Positions 1-9,268 of a stretch of DNA of 64,000 bases are shown piece after piece (position 1 is the stretch's first letter; each line of letters begins with the position of its first letter). A program made the translations under genes and the position numbers. The notes under the pieces are model-generated. The model was not told where the DNA came from. It saw only the letters and a list, made by a program, of their open reading frames with translations, and ran no database searches. Source of the stretch: Desulfovibrionaceae bacterium (GTDB lineage Bacteria > Desulfobacterota > Desulfovibrionia > Desulfovibrionales > Desulfovibrionaceae); the NCBI GenBank assembly GCA_910575755.1, contig CAJTFO010000003.1, positions 62,001 to 126,000 on the forward strand. Reading direction: 5' to 3'.

Positions 1-1006
1 CCTGGGCGGCATCAAGAACGTGGGCGACGAAGCCATCCGCGAGCTGGTGGAGGCCCGCAAGAACGGCGGCGACTATCTTTCCCTGCTGGATCTCTGCTGC
101 CGGGTGAACCTGCGCAAAGTCACCAAGCGCGTGCTTGAATCACTGATCAAGGGCGGGGCCTGCGACTGCTTCGGCGTTTCCAGGGCGGGCATGCTGGCCG
201 CAGTGGAAATCGTGGTGGCCCGCGCCCAGAAAAAAGCCAAGGATAAAAGCTCCAACCAGGTTTCCCTGCTGGCTATGGCCCCGGTGGCGGAAGCCCCGCC
301 CCAGCCGGGCGTGGGTCTGGACTGTCCCGAAGCCACGCTGCCCGAAATGGAGGACGACCTGAAACTGAAGGCCGAAAAGGAAGCCCTGGGCTTCTTTCTC
401 ACCAGCCACCCCCTCCAGCCTTACAGCCGCGAGATACGCCGCCTGCGACTGACCACCCTGGAGGACGCGCGCGAGCTTTTCCCCGGCGCGGAACTCACCT
501 GCGCGGTGCTGGTAACCAGCGTCAAGGAAGTGCTCACCAAGTCCAAGGGCGAGCGCATGGCCTTTGTGGGCGTGGAGGATCTCACCGGCCACGCGGAAGT
601 GACCTTTTTCCCGCGCGCCTATGCCGAAGCCCGCGAACTGATCAGGGCCGAACAGCCCCTCTGCCTCACAGCCCGCCTGGACAGCCAGAACGACGAGGCC
701 CACGACGCGGATGAAGAAAATGAAGACGCTCCGCGCGAACTCAAGATGCTGGGACAGAGCGTGCGCCCCCTGGCCGAAGCCTGCGGCCAGAGCGATACCC
801 CGGTCTGTGTGCATATTCCCGCGCACCGCCTGGGCCGCCAGGACATGCTGGCCCTGAAAAACATTCTGGAGGCGCATGCCGGCCCTGTGGAAGCTGAGGC
901 CCTGATCTGCCTGGACGGCTGCCGCTGCCATCTGCGCCTGGACAACACGCTCAAGGTGCGGCCGGGGCCGGAGCTGGACAAGGCGCTGGCCGCCTGGGCC
1001 TCGTAA
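1..1006 (+). CDS. dnaE: DNA polymerase III alpha subunit, C-terminal fragment
   Basis: The reading frame is open from base 2 and the gene is cut by the window edge, so only about 334 C-terminal residues are present. The first residues (LGGIKNVGDEAI) match the helix-hairpin-helix region that follows the polymerase core of DnaE. Around the middle of the fragment the stretch LTCAVLVTSVKEVLTKSKG...MAFVGVEDLTGHAEVTFFP is the OB-fold (tRNA_anti-like) domain that binds single-stranded DNA. The last part is the variable C-terminal domain. DnaE is the catalytic subunit of the replicative polymerase. The gene ends with TAA at 1004-1006. A 6-bp GC hairpin follows at 1018-1035, but there is no T-run, so a terminator is not clear. 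The GTG at 20 is internal and not a start. Confidence 0.93.
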   Translation, partial: LGGIKNVGDEAIRELVEARKNGGDYLSLLDLCCRVNLRKVTKRVLESLIKGGACDCFGVSRAGMLAAVEIVVARAQKKAKDKSSNQVSLLAMAPVAEAPPQPGVGLDCPEATLPEMEDDLKLKAEKEALGFFLTSHPLQPYSREIRRLRLTTLEDARELFPGAELTCAVLVTSVKEVLTKSKGERMAFVGVEDLTGHAEVTFFPRAYAEARELIRAEQPLCLTARLDSQNDEAHDADEENEDAPRELKMLGQSVRPLAEACGQSDTPVCVHIPAHRLGRQDMLALKNILEAHAGPVEAEALICLDGCRCHLRLDNTLKVRPGPELDKALAAWAS

Positions 1007-1165
1007 CGTAGCGAAGCGCCGCCGGGAAGGGCGGCCCCTGCGCCGGAAGAAGGCCATTCGGTCGGGACCACAAGGCAGGGACAAGGGCGGGAGTGACGTC
1101 AATCTATGGGAATAATGCGGCTTTTCACTTTCAGCCCTGGGGATCTACAACACAGTTATTTCAAT

Positions 1166-1179
1166 ATGTTATGTAACAT
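1166..1179. promoter_or_regulatory. 14-bp perfect inverted repeat upstream of the fatty-acid operon
   Basis: ATGTTA-TG-TAACAT is a perfect 6-2-6 palindrome. It lies about 35 bases upstream of the -35 element of the proposed rpmF promoter, in the 316-base gap between dnaE and rpmF (1007-1322), which holds no other gene. Position and symmetry suggest an operator for a dimeric regulator of the rpmF-plsX-fab operon. The regulator is not identifiable from this window. Confidence 0.4.
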
Positions 1180-1213
1180 CCCGCCAATATCCTGTTTTAC
1201 TGGCCTCCAGGCC

Positions 1214-1242
1214 TAGACAGTTGCAAGCAACTCTGCTATGCT
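1214..1242 (+). promoter_or_regulatory. Candidate sigma-70 promoter of the rpmF-plsX-fab operon
   Basis: TAGACA (1214-1219) and TATGCT (1237-1242) are separated by 17 bases and lie about 80 bases upstream of the rpmF ATG. This is the best -35/-10 pair seen in the gap after dnaE. It would start the transcript near 1249 and give a leader of about 75 bases. Confidence 0.45.
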
Positions 1243-1322
1243 GTTTTGTCTTGCGGCTGGGAGTAGCCCTGAACCGCATCATTTTGTTCAAGCATCCGGC
1301 CCTGTCGGAAAAGGAGAATATC

Positions 1323-1505
1323 ATGGCTGTTCAGCAGAATAAAAAATCCCGTTCCCGCAAGGGCATGCGCCGTTCCCATGACCGCGTGGCCACCCCCACC
1401 GTCATCTACTGTTCCTGCGGCGAGCCCACCGTGCCCCACAGCGTCTGCCCCAACTGCGGCGCCTACAAGGGCCGCCAGGTGGTCGCCAAAAACGAAGCCG
1501 AATAA
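1323..1505 (+). CDS. rpmF: 50S ribosomal protein L32
   Basis: This 60-residue protein of the large ribosomal subunit begins [20 protein letters not shown], the typical basic start of L32. It carries the zinc-ribbon cysteines CSCG near residue 29 and CPNCG near residue 44. The start at 1323 is chosen because AAGGAGAAT sits just upstream and the length fits the family. An upstream in-frame extension to 1221 is rejected because it lacks L32 character and overlaps the proposed promoter. The stop codon overlaps the plsX ATG by one base (TAATG), so the two are translationally coupled. The rpmF-plsX-fabH order is widely conserved and ties ribosome and lipid synthesis together. Confidence 0.95.
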   Translation: MAVQQNKKSRSRKGMRRSHDRVATPTVIYCSCGEPTVPHSVCPNCGAYKGRQVVAKNEAE

Positions 1506-2539
1506 TGAGCAAACGCCCCATCATCGCCGTGGACGCCATGGGTGGGGACTTCGGCCCCTCCGTGGTGGTGCCGGGCGCTGTTGAAGCTGCCCGGCTCCAT
1601 GATCTGCACGTTCTGCTTGTGGGCGACACCCCCAAGCTTGAGGCCGAACTGGGCAAGATTGACCTCGCCAACGCGCATTTCGACATCGTTCAGGCCGACG
1701 ATGTGGTGCACATGAACGAAAAGCCTTCGGACATCCTGCGCCGCAAGAAAAACGCCTCCATTCAGGTGGCCTGCCGTCTGGTCAAGGAGGGCGCCGCCGA
1801 CAGCGTGGTCAGCGCCGGGCATTCAGGGGCAACGGTGGCTTGCGGCATGTTCATCATGGGGCGGCTTCCCGGTGTGGAACGCCCGGCCCTGGCCGCTCTG
1901 CTGCCTACGGAAAAAAATCCCGTGGTGGTGCTGGACGCCGGGGCCAATGTGGATTGCCGACCCTATCATCTTTTCCAGTTCGGGCTCATGGGCGACGCCT
2001 TCGCCCGCGACCTGCTCAACTACGCCGCCCCGCGCGTGAGCCTGCTGAGCATTGGCGAGGAAGAAGGCAAGGGCAATTCACAGGTCAAAGAAGCCTATGA
2101 GCTGCTGAAGATGGCCCAGAATCTCAATTTCATCGGCAATGCCGAGGGCCGCGACATCTTTGCCGGCAACATTGATGTGGTCGTCTGCGACGGTTTCGTA
2201 GGCAATGTGGTGGTCAAGATGAGTGAAGGGCTGGCCGCATCCCTGGTCCGCATGCTCAAGCGCGTCTTTACCTCCGGTCTGCTTCCCGCCCTGGGCGGCA
2301 TGCTGGCCAAGGGCGCATTCAAGCATTTTGCCCGAACCATCGACTATGCCGAATACGGCGGCGCGCCGCTGCTCGGCCTCCAGGGTTTGGCCATCGTCTG
2401 CCACGGTCGTTCCAATGCCCGCGCCATGAGCAATGCCGTCAAGATGAGCGGCGCCTTTGTGCGCAAGGGCACCAATGACCGCCTTGCCGAAACCATTCTG
2501 GCCAACGAAGAGCTGACCCGTTTCTCCCGCGCCATTTAA
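1505..2539 (+). CDS. plsX: Phosphate acyltransferase PlsX
   Basis: PlsX converts acyl-ACP and phosphate to acyl-phosphate, the acyl donor for PlsY in phospholipid synthesis. The 344-residue length is normal. The N-terminal motif IAVDAMGGDFGPS (residues 7-19) is the family signature, and the body contains other conserved stretches such as SAGHSGATVACG and VVCDGFVGNVVVKMSEG. It is a peripheral membrane enzyme. The gene starts inside the rpmF stop codon and is followed after 17 bases by fabH, so it is the second gene of a fatty-acid and phospholipid operon. Confidence 0.96.
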   Translation: MSKRPIIAVDAMGGDFGPSVVVPGAVEAARLHDLHVLLVGDTPKLEAELGKIDLANAHFDIVQADDVVHMNEKPSDILRRKKNASIQVACRLVKEGAADSVVSAGHSGATVACGMFIMGRLPGVERPALAALLPTEKNPVVVLDAGANVDCRPYHLFQFGLMGDAFARDLLNYAAPRVSLLSIGEEEGKGNSQVKEAYELLKMAQNLNFIGNAEGRDIFAGNIDVVVCDGFVGNVVVKMSEGLAASLVRMLKRVFTSGLLPALGGMLAKGAFKHFARTIDYAEYGGAPLLGLQGLAIVCHGRSNARAMSNAVKMSGAFVRKGTNDRLAETILANEELTRFSRAI

Positions 2540-2556
2540 ACTGACACGGACCCGCC

Positions 2557-3543
2557 ATGACCGCACTCTGCCATCTGCACGCGCTGAGCGCCCACGCGCC
2601 GGACACGGTGCTGACCAATGACCATCTGAGCAAACTGGTAGACACCAACGATGAATGGATCGTCACGCGTACCGGCATCAAACAGCGCCACAAGCTGGCG
2701 GATACGGACAATGCTTCCGATCTCGGCCTGGCCGCCGCCAGACGCGCCCTGGACAAAGCGGGCGTGGCGGTGGACGAGCTGACCCACATCATCGCGGCCA
2801 CCTGCACGCCGGATATGCTTTCGCCTTCCGTGGCGTGCATTCTGGCCGGAAAGCTGGGCGCGGGGCCGGTCATGGCTTTTGATTTCAGCGCAGCCTGTTC
2901 CGGCTTTCTGTATGGCCTTTCCATCTGCCAGGGCATGCTGGCACAATCGCCCAACGCGCGCATTCTCTTTGTCTGCACCGAAGCCCTGAGCCGCCGCGTC
3001 AACTGGAGCGACCGCTCCACCTGCGTGCTGTTCGGCGACGCGGCCACGGCCTGCGTGCTCAGCGCCTCGGCGCACAAGGCCCTGGCCGGGGTGGAAGACG
3101 TCATCTGCCGCAGCGACGGCGCTCAGAGCGACCTGATCACCGTGGGCGGCGGCACGGCCTGCCAGTATGGTCTGGGCCAGCCCGTGGACGAACATTTTTT
3201 CATCACCATGCAGGGGCGCGACACCTACAAGCATGCCGTGCGCCAGATGGTGCGGGTCTGCGAGGAAATTCTTGAACGCAACCGACTTTCCATCGGCGAC
3301 GTGAATCTTTTTGTGCCGCATCAGGCCAATATGCGCATTATCGAAGCGGTGGGCGGCCGCCTGAATGTCGACGGCGACCGGGTATTCACCAATGTGGACA
3401 GATACGGCAACACCTCGTCGGCATCCATCCCCCTGGCGCTCGCCGAAGCCCGCGCCGCCGGACGGATCAAAGCCGGCGACCGCGTGCTGATGACGGCTTT
3501 CGGCGCGGGCCTGACCTGGGGCGCGGCTCTGCTGCGTTTCTGA
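2557..3543 (+). CDS. fabH: 3-oxoacyl-ACP synthase III
   Basis: FabH (KAS III) starts fatty-acid synthesis by condensing an acyl-CoA primer with malonyl-ACP. The 328-residue protein carries the full Cys-His-Asn triad: Cys114 in FSAACSG, His255 in VPHQANMR and Asn285 in YGNTSSAS. The thiolase-fold body is uninterrupted. It sits between plsX and fabG, as in many bacteria. An 87-base gap separates its stop from the fabG start. Confidence 0.96.
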   Translation: MTALCHLHALSAHAPDTVLTNDHLSKLVDTNDEWIVTRTGIKQRHKLADTDNASDLGLAAARRALDKAGVAVDELTHIIAATCTPDMLSPSVACILAGKLGAGPVMAFDFSAACSGFLYGLSICQGMLAQSPNARILFVCTEALSRRVNWSDRSTCVLFGDAATACVLSASAHKALAGVEDVICRSDGAQSDLITVGGGTACQYGLGQPVDEHFFITMQGRDTYKHAVRQMVRVCEEILERNRLSIGDVNLFVPHQANMRIIEAVGGRLNVDGDRVFTNVDRYGNTSSASIPLALAEARAAGRIKAGDRVLMTAFGAGLTWGAALLRF

Positions 3544-3630
3544 CCGCCGGGCGTATGCGCGCATTGAAATTCCCCCTTGTCTGAGCTATTATACAGCCCT
3601 CCACGTTTTCACAGCAAAGGCAGAATCAGC

Positions 3631-4395
3631 ATGAGCACACCCCAGTCCACGCCTTGCGCCGCCCTTCCCACAGCCTTGGTAACAGGCGGTTCGCGCGGCA
3701 TCGGCCGGGCTATCGCCCAGACTCTTGCCCGCGACGGTTTTCAGGTTTTTCTCACCTATGTGAGCCGCCCCGAAGAAGCGGAACAGACCGTGGCCGAAAT
3801 TGTCGCGGCAGGCGGCCAGGCTCGCGCCTTTGCGCTCAATGTGGGCGACAGCGCGGCCGTGGCGGATTTCTTTGCCGCAGAAATCAAAGACAAGGTTGAT
3901 CTGGCCGTGCTGGTCAACAACGCCGGCATCACCAAAGACGGCTTTCTGGTGCGCATGAAAGATGAGGACTTTGACAAGGTCCTGGCCGTCAATCTGCGCG
4001 GGGCCTTTGTCTGCACACGCGAAGCGGCCAGGATCATGAGCCGCAACCGCAAAGGGCGGATCATCAATATTTCCTCTGTGGTGGGCCAGATGGGCAATGC
4101 CGGGCAGATCAACTACGCTTCGGCCAAGGCCGGCCTGCTGGGCCTCACCAAATCCTGCGCCAAGGAACTGGCCGCCCGCCAGATCACGGTCAATGCCGTG
4201 GCGCCGGGCTTTATCGAAACGGATATGACGGCGAACCTGAACGACGCCGTGCGCGCCAGTTATGTGGAGTCCATTCCTCTGAAGCGCATGGGCGAGGCTC
4301 ACGATGTGGCCGAGGCCGTGGCTTTTCTGGCTTCGGACAGGGCCGCCTACATTACAGGACAGGTGCTGGCCGTCAACGGCGGCATGTACTGCTGA
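3631..4395 (+). CDS. fabG: 3-oxoacyl-ACP reductase
   Basis: FabG reduces 3-oxoacyl-ACP with NADPH in each elongation cycle. This short-chain dehydrogenase has 254 residues from the ATG at 3631, which has AAAGG ten bases upstream. A longer in-frame version from 3577 would add 18 residues without a ribosome site. Key features are the cofactor motif TGGSRGIG (18-25), NNAG (96-99), catalytic Ser149 in the SSVVG segment, and Tyr162 and Lys166 in YASAK. The C terminus [14 protein letters not shown] is typical. It belongs to the plsX-fabH-fabG-acpP-fabF operon. Confidence 0.96.
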   Translation: MSTPQSTPCAALPTALVTGGSRGIGRAIAQTLARDGFQVFLTYVSRPEEAEQTVAEIVAAGGQARAFALNVGDSAAVADFFAAEIKDKVDLAVLVNNAGITKDGFLVRMKDEDFDKVLAVNLRGAFVCTREAARIMSRNRKGRIINISSVVGQMGNAGQINYASAKAGLLGLTKSCAKELAARQITVNAVAPGFIETDMTANLNDAVRASYVESIPLKRMGEAHDVAEAVAFLASDRAAYITGQVLAVNGGMYC

Positions 4396-4483
4396 GAAGC
4401 TCTCTCCCTTGCGGCAACGCGCCCGGCCGCCCTTCGCGTCACCGGGGCATGTGATAAGAGTCAATAATTACCTGGAGGATACC

Positions 4484-4717
4484 ATGTCTGATGTCGCGGA
4501 AAAAGTTACCAAGATCATTGTGGACCAGCTGGGCGTGAACGCCGATGAAGTGAAACCCGAAGCCTCCTTTGTGGAAGACCTCGGCGCCGATTCCCTGGAC
4601 CTGACCGAACTGATCATGGCCATGGAAGAAGAATTCGACATTGAAATCGCCGATGACGATGCCCAGAAAATTCTCAAGGTTCAGGACGCCATTGCCTATA
4701 TTGAAAACAAAAAATAG
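4484..4717 (+). CDS. acpP: Acyl carrier protein
   Basis: This 77-residue acidic protein carries growing acyl chains on a phosphopantetheine arm. The attachment site is Ser37 in the motif [10 protein letters not shown]. The start at 4484 follows CTGGAGGAT and gives the usual ACP length and N terminus ([10 protein letters not shown]). A 60-codon upstream extension overlapping fabG is an artefact of frame. The gene is between fabG and fabF. The 166-base gap downstream contains two hairpins, so its message level may be set apart from fabF. Confidence 0.97.
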   Translation: MSDVAEKVTKIIVDQLGVNADEVKPEASFVEDLGADSLDLTELIMAMEEEFDIEIADDDAQKILKVQDAIAYIENKK

Positions 4718-4846
4718 TCACGGCCCGGTCGAGGTTCCTTTGTCGTAAAGAACCGCAGCCGGAACGGGCAATGTCTCCGTATGCGTCGGCGCGCCTGGCG
4801 TTCAGGCCAGCAAAGGAAGATTGCCCGGTCGGTAGTTATCCGTCGA

Positions 4847-4868
4847 GCGGGGGGATCAGGCCCCCCGC
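4847..4868 (+). promoter_or_regulatory. Very stable GC hairpin directly before the fabF ribosome site
   Basis: GCGGGGGG (4847-4854) pairs perfectly with CCCCCCGC (4861-4868) around a six-base loop ATCAGG. The stem ends two bases before the AAAAGGAG ribosome site of fabF. No T-run follows, so this is not an ordinary terminator. It could stabilise a processed fabF message, set the acpP/fabF ratio or affect translation. Confidence 0.6.
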
Positions 4869-4883
4869 CCAAAAGGAGTGCGC

Positions 4884-6131
4884 ATGACCCGTCCCCGCGT
4901 AGTGATCACCGGCGTAGCCGGCGTTACCCCCCTCGCCAACGACATTGAAACAACCTGGAAGCGCCTGCTTGCCGGCGAGTCGGGCATCGCGCCCATCACC
5001 CTGTTCGACGCTTCGAACTATGATGCACGCATCGCCGGTGAAGTAAAGAACTTCGTGCCCGAGGACTACATGCCTCCCAAACAGGTGCGGCGCATGGACC
5101 GCTTCACCCAGTTCGCCGTGGCTTCGGCCAGGATGCTGCTGGAGGACGCCGGCCTTGAAATTACCGAGGCCAACGCCTATGATGTGGCCGTGATTCTCGG
5201 CATCGGCCTCGGAGGCCTCCATACCCTGGAGACCTATCATACCAAGCTGCTGGAAGCCGGACCCAACAAAATTTCGCCCTTCATGATCCCCATGCTCATT
5301 TCCAACATGGGGCCGGGGCAGATCTCCATCTTCACCGGCGCCAAGGGACCGAACATCGTCACCACCACTGCCTGCGCCTCGGCCATACACGCGCTGGGCA
5401 CGGCCTTCAGCGAAATTCTGCTGGGCCGGGCCGCCGCCGTCATTTCCGGCGGCGTGGAAGCCACGGTGACGCCTCTGGGCGTGGCCGGCTTCACGGCCCT
5501 GAAGGCCCTTTCCAGCCACTACAATGATGACCCCACGCGCGCTTCCCGCCCCTTTGACGCCAGGCGCGACGGATTTGTCATCGGCGAGGGCGCCGGCCTG
5601 CTGCTGCTGGAAAGCCTGGAATCCGCCAGGGCGCGCGGCGCGAAAATTTATGCCGAAGTGGCCGGTTATGGCGCTTCCGGCGACGCATATCACATGACGG
5701 CCCCCTGCGACACCGGCGAAGGCATGGCCCGCGCCATGCGCAACGCCCTGCGCGAGGCGGGCATCGCGCCTGAAGCCGTGGAACACATCAACGCCCACGC
5801 CACTTCCACCCAGCTCAATGACAGCACGGAAACCAAGGCCATCAAGCTGGTATTCGGCGAGCATGCAAAAAAAATCAAAATCTCCGCCACCAAGTCCATG
5901 ACCGGCCACCTTCTGGGCGCGGCAGGCGGCATTGAGTCGGTATTCACGGCTCTGGCCCTGCATCACGAAATGCTGCCCGGCACCATCAATCTGGAAAATC
6001 CCGACCCGCAATGTGATCTGGACTACCTGGCCGACGGCTCCCGGCATATGGCCTGTGAATATGCCATGTGCAATTCCTTCGGCTTCGGCGGCACCAACGC
6101 CAGCCTGATCTTGAAAAAATGGATTGAATAA
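4884..6131 (+). CDS. fabF: 3-oxoacyl-ACP synthase II
   Basis: FabF (KAS II) elongates acyl-ACP with malonyl-ACP. The 415-residue protein has the Cys-His-His triad of condensing enzymes: Cys164 in TTACASA, His305 in NAHATST and His342 in TGHLLGAAGG. The start is ATG 4884, because the upstream GTG at 4878 lies inside the AAAAGGAG ribosome site. It closes the fatty-acid gene cluster. A hairpin resembling a terminator follows before glyA. Confidence 0.96.
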   Translation: MTRPRVVITGVAGVTPLANDIETTWKRLLAGESGIAPITLFDASNYDARIAGEVKNFVPEDYMPPKQVRRMDRFTQFAVASARMLLEDAGLEITEANAYDVAVILGIGLGGLHTLETYHTKLLEAGPNKISPFMIPMLISNMGPGQISIFTGAKGPNIVTTTACASAIHALGTAFSEILLGRAAAVISGGVEATVTPLGVAGFTALKALSSHYNDDPTRASRPFDARRDGFVIGEGAGLLLLESLESARARGAKIYAEVAGYGASGDAYHMTAPCDTGEGMARAMRNALREAGIAPEAVEHINAHATSTQLNDSTETKAIKLVFGEHAKKIKISATKSMTGHLLGAAGGIESVFTALALHHEMLPGTINLENPDPQCDLDYLADGSRHMACEYAMCNSFGFGGTNASLILKKWIE

Positions 6132-6169
6132 GCGCGGCGGGCGCTCTCCGCTCACATCCGACGCAATTG

Positions 6170-6200
6170 CTGCCCGCCGCTGTAGCGGGCAGTGTTCTTT
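6170..6200 (+). terminator. Hairpin with T-rich tail between fabF and glyA
   Basis: CTGCCCGC (6170-6177) pairs with GCGGGCAG (6185-6192) around a seven-base loop and is followed by TGTTCTTT. It may end part of the fabF transcript or act as an attenuator in front of glyA. The T-run is interrupted, so confidence is moderate. Confidence 0.5.
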
Positions 6201-6221
6201 AAGCAAAAAGGACAGGTCTTC

Positions 6222-7460
6222 ATGGAAGAAATTCTGCTTCAGGACCCGGAACTGGCCCGGGCCATTATTCTGGAATCGGATCGGCAGGTGAGCAAGCTTG
6301 AGCTGATTGCTTCGGAAAACTTTGTTTCGCCCGCCGTGCGTGAAGCCCAGGGCAGCGTGCTGACCCACAAGTACGCCGAAGGCTATCCCGGCAAACGCTA
6401 CTACGGCGGATGCGAATATGTGGATATAGCTGAAACGCTGGCCCAGGACCGGGCAAGGCAGCTTTTTCACTGCGACTATGTCAACGTGCAGCCCCATTCC
6501 GGTTCCCAGGCCAATATGGCCGCCTATTTTGCCTGTCTCAAGCCCGGCGACGTGATTTTGGGCATGAATCTCTCCCACGGCGGGCACCTGACCCACGGCA
6601 GCCCGGTCAATTTTTCGGGCCGCCTGTTCAACATCGTTTCTTACGGCGTGCAAAAGGAAAGCGGTCGCATTGATTATGACGAGGTGGCCGCCCTGGCGCG
6701 TGAGCACAGGCCCGCCGTCATCATGGTCGGCGCCAGCGCCTACCCGCGCCGCATCGACTTTGCCCGCTTCCGGGCCATAGCCGACGAGGTGGGGGCCAAG
6801 CTGCTGGCGGACATGGCCCACATAGCAGGTCTGGTGGCCGTGGGCCTGCACGAAAGCCCCATCCCCCACGCCCATATCACCACCACCACCACGCACAAGA
6901 CCCTGCGCGGACCGCGCGGCGGCATGATTCTTTCCAGCGAAGACAATGCCAAGAGCCTGAACAGCCAGATTTTTCCCGGCATTCAGGGCGGCCCGCTGAT
7001 GCATGTCATCGCGGCCAAGGCCGTGGCCTTTGGCGAAGCCCTGCGCCCGGCCTTCGCGGCCTATCAGCGGCGTGTGCTGGACAATGCCGCCACCCTGGCA
7101 CACTGCCTGATGGACGCCGGTTTTGATCTGGTTTCCGGCGGCACGGACAATCACCTCATGCTGGTGGACCTGACCAGCAAGGACATCACGGGCAAGGACG
7201 CCGAACAGGCTCTGGATCAGGCCGGCATTACGGTCAACAAGAACACTGTGCCCTTTGAAAGCCGTTCGCCCTTCGTGACCTCTGGCATCCGTCTGGGCAC
7301 GGCGGCCCTGACCACGCGCGGCCTGCGGGAAGAAGACATGCGGACCGTGGGCGGCTTTATCGTTGAAGCTCTTGAAAAACACGAATACCAGTCCGAACTG
7401 GCCCGCATTCGCAAGAATGTGGAAGACTTTGCCCGTCAGTTCCCGCTGTTCGCCTGGTAA
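6222..7460 (+). CDS. glyA: Serine hydroxymethyltransferase
   Basis: GlyA interconverts serine and glycine with tetrahydrofolate and feeds one-carbon units into purine, thymidylate and methionine synthesis. The protein is 412 residues from ATG 6222. The PLP-binding lysine is Lys226 in [14 protein letters not shown], and the motif SGSQAN near residue 93 helps hold the cofactor. An in-frame GTG at 6192 adds ten residues but overlaps the upstream hairpin, so it is not used. The gene follows fabF and ends at a strong terminator. Confidence 0.96.
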   Translation: MEEILLQDPELARAIILESDRQVSKLELIASENFVSPAVREAQGSVLTHKYAEGYPGKRYYGGCEYVDIAETLAQDRARQLFHCDYVNVQPHSGSQANMAAYFACLKPGDVILGMNLSHGGHLTHGSPVNFSGRLFNIVSYGVQKESGRIDYDEVAALAREHRPAVIMVGASAYPRRIDFARFRAIADEVGAKLLADMAHIAGLVAVGLHESPIPHAHITTTTTHKTLRGPRGGMILSSEDNAKSLNSQIFPGIQGGPLMHVIAAKAVAFGEALRPAFAAYQRRVLDNAATLAHCLMDAGFDLVSGGTDNHLMLVDLTSKDITGKDAEQALDQAGITVNKNTVPFESRSPFVTSGIRLGTAALTTRGLREEDMRTVGGFIVEALEKHEYQSELARIRKNVEDFARQFPLFAW

Positions 7461-7500
7461 GCCTCCCCAATTTTTGCGAGCGGCAGGCGCAGTTTTGCCG

Positions 7501-7537
7501 ATGAAACAGGCCGTTTGCGCGGCCTGTTTCATTTTCT
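7501..7537 (+). terminator. Intrinsic terminator after glyA
   Basis: Bases 7501-7513 pair with 7520-7532, giving a 13-bp stem with a six-base loop, followed by TTTTCT. It separates the fatty-acid/glyA block from the riboflavin operon. Confidence 0.85.
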
Positions 7538-7555
7538 GCGCCGCGCCGGCGCGAC

Positions 7556-7584
7556 TTGGCTTTTGGGTCGGCTCTGTGTAAACT
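7556..7584 (+). promoter_or_regulatory. Candidate promoter of the riboflavin operon
   Basis: TTGGCT (7556-7561) and TAAACT (7579-7584) are 17 bases apart, just after the glyA terminator and 27 bases before the dCMP deaminase ATG. No conserved FMN riboswitch (RFN element) is seen in the short leader. Confidence 0.4.
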
Positions 7585-7610
7585 GTTTCAAATTTACTTG
7601 CGAGCGCCCT

Positions 7611-8114
7611 ATGCAACGACTGCCCTGGCCCGATTATTTCATGAATATCACCTATCTGGTGAGCGAGCGTTCCACCTGTACCCGCCGCCGGGTAGGCGCC
7701 GTGGCCGTCAAGGACAAACGCATTCTGGCCACGGGCTATAACGGCGCGCCCGCCGGCGTGCCCCACTGTCTGGAGGCGGGCTGCCTGCGGCAGCAGTTGG
7801 GCATCCCTTCCGGCCAGCGCCACGAAATCTGCCGCGGCCTGCACGCCGAGCAGAATGTCATCATCCAGGCCGCGGTACACGGCATAAACATCGCCGGCGC
7901 GGAACTTTACTGCACTACCCATCCCTGTGTGCTGTGCAGCAAAATGCTGATCAATTGCGGCATCCGCCATATCTGCTATGCGGAGAACTACCCCGACGAA
8001 CTGGCCTCCACCATGCTGCATGAAGCGGGCGTCACCGTGGAGCGCCTCACCTTCACCCCGCCCCGCGTCAGCGGCATGCCTGACGCCATGACAGGAGAAC
8101 GGCGCCATGACTGA
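7611..8114 (+). CDS. dCMP deaminase family protein (ComEB-like)
   Basis: This zinc-dependent deoxycytidylate deaminase-type enzyme converts dCMP to dUMP for thymidylate synthesis. The 167-residue protein has the zinc motifs HAE (78-80, in LHAEQN) and PCVLC (105-109), plus the N-terminal [11 protein letters not shown] segment common to dCMP deaminases. The ATG at 7611 is chosen because the longer open frame from 7515 runs back through the promoter and terminator region. The gene overlaps ribD by eight bases. Both are members of the cytidine deaminase fold, which may explain why they sit together. Confidence 0.88.
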   Translation: MQRLPWPDYFMNITYLVSERSTCTRRRVGAVAVKDKRILATGYNGAPAGVPHCLEAGCLRQQLGIPSGQRHEICRGLHAEQNVIIQAAVHGINIAGAELYCTTHPCVLCSKMLINCGIRHICYAENYPDELASTMLHEAGVTVERLTFTPPRVSGMPDAMTGERRHD

Positions 8115-9264
8115 GCAGGATTTCGCTCCCTTCATGCGCGAGGCCATTGCCCTGGCGGAACAGGGGCGCTGGAAAGCGTGCCCCAATCCCACTGTGGGCG
8201 CGGTTCTGGCGCGTGACAACCGCATTGTGGCGCGCGGCTGGCACCATCAGGCCGGGCAGGATCACGCTGAAGTGGACTGTCTGAAAGACGCTGCCGCGCG
8301 CGGCGTGGACCCCAAAGGCTGCACCCTGGTGGTCACGCTGGAGCCCTGCAACCACCAGGGCAAGACGCCGCCTTGCACACAGGCCATTCTGGATGCGGGC
8401 ATCAGCCGGGTGGTCATGGGGCTGGCCGATCCCAACCCTCTGGCCGCCGGAGGCGCGGCCCGCCTGCGCGAAGCCGGGGTGGAAGTGCTGGGCCCGGTCT
8501 GCGAAACGGAATGCCGTGATCTGGTGGCGGATTTTCTGGTCTGGCAGAGCACTGACAGACCCTATGTGATTCTGAAGATGGCCGCCACGCTGGATGGCCG
8601 CATAGCCACGCGCAATGGACAGTCCCAGTGGATCACCTGCGAGGCCTCGCGCCGGGAGGTGCATGCTCTGCGCGCGGGCCTGGGCTTGTGTGGCGGCGCG
8701 GTGCTGGTGGGCGGCGGCACCTTCAGGACGGACAATCCCCGCCTGACCGCGCGCGGCGACAAGGCCGACGGCCCACAGCCTCTGGCCTGCCTGCTGACCT
8801 CACGCCTGCCCAAACCGGACGCCGATTTCCATTTGCTCAAGGAGCGACCCGAACAAACGGTTTTTCTGGCCTCGCCGGCCGCGGCGGCCTCCACGGCGGC
8901 GCAGGCTCTGCGCCAGACAGGCGCGCGCGTGCTGGCGCTGGGCCCCGGCGCGCACGGCGGCCCGGACTTCCCCAGAATGTTCCACGTCCTGCGTCAGGAG
9001 CTGGGCTGTCCCTATGTGCTCTGCGAAGGCGGCGGCCGTCTGGCCCTGGCCCTGTTGGAAGCGGGCTTTGTGGATGAATTTCGCCTGCACCTTGCGCCCA
9101 TGATCCTGGGCGACAACGAAGCGCGCCCCCTGTTCGCCGGGCGCGCGCTCCAGAGCCTGAGCGAAGCCCTGCGCCTGCGGATCTGCCGTACCAGCCTCTG
9201 CGGCGACGATATTCATATGCTGCTGCGTCCCGTTGCGGCGGGCGATGCCGCTCAGGGAGCATAG
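8107..9264 (+). CDS. ribD: Bifunctional riboflavin deaminase/reductase RibD
   Basis: RibD performs the second and third steps of riboflavin synthesis, deamination and then reduction of the pyrimidine intermediate. The 385-residue protein has an N-terminal zinc deaminase domain with HAE (53-55), Cys81 and Cys90 ([11 protein letters not shown]), and a C-terminal NADPH reductase domain starting near residue 145 ([17 protein letters not shown]). Length and domain order are normal. It overlaps the dCMP deaminase gene and is followed at once by ribE. Confidence 0.95.
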   Translation: MTEQDFAPFMREAIALAEQGRWKACPNPTVGAVLARDNRIVARGWHHQAGQDHAEVDCLKDAAARGVDPKGCTLVVTLEPCNHQGKTPPCTQAILDAGISRVVMGLADPNPLAAGGAARLREAGVEVLGPVCETECRDLVADFLVWQSTDRPYVILKMAATLDGRIATRNGQSQWITCEASRREVHALRAGLGLCGGAVLVGGGTFRTDNPRLTARGDKADGPQPLACLLTSRLPKPDADFHLLKERPEQTVFLASPAAAASTAAQALRQTGARVLALGPGAHGGPDFPRMFHVLRQELGCPYVLCEGGGRLALALLEAGFVDEFRLHLAPMILGDNEARPLFAGRALQSLSEALRLRICRTSLCGDDIHMLLRPVAAGDAAQGA

Positions 9265-9268
9265 GGCA

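Noticed and set aside
7532..7610. Possible FMN riboswitch before the riboflavin operon
   Set aside because: The space between terminator and start is too short and lacks the conserved RFN segments.
4836..8225. A 1129-codon open frame on the minus strand across fabF, glyA and the deaminase gene
   Set aside because: It mirrors the codon bias of the real plus-strand genes in GC-rich DNA. Its residues show no protein family, and the plus strand has clear enzymes throughout.
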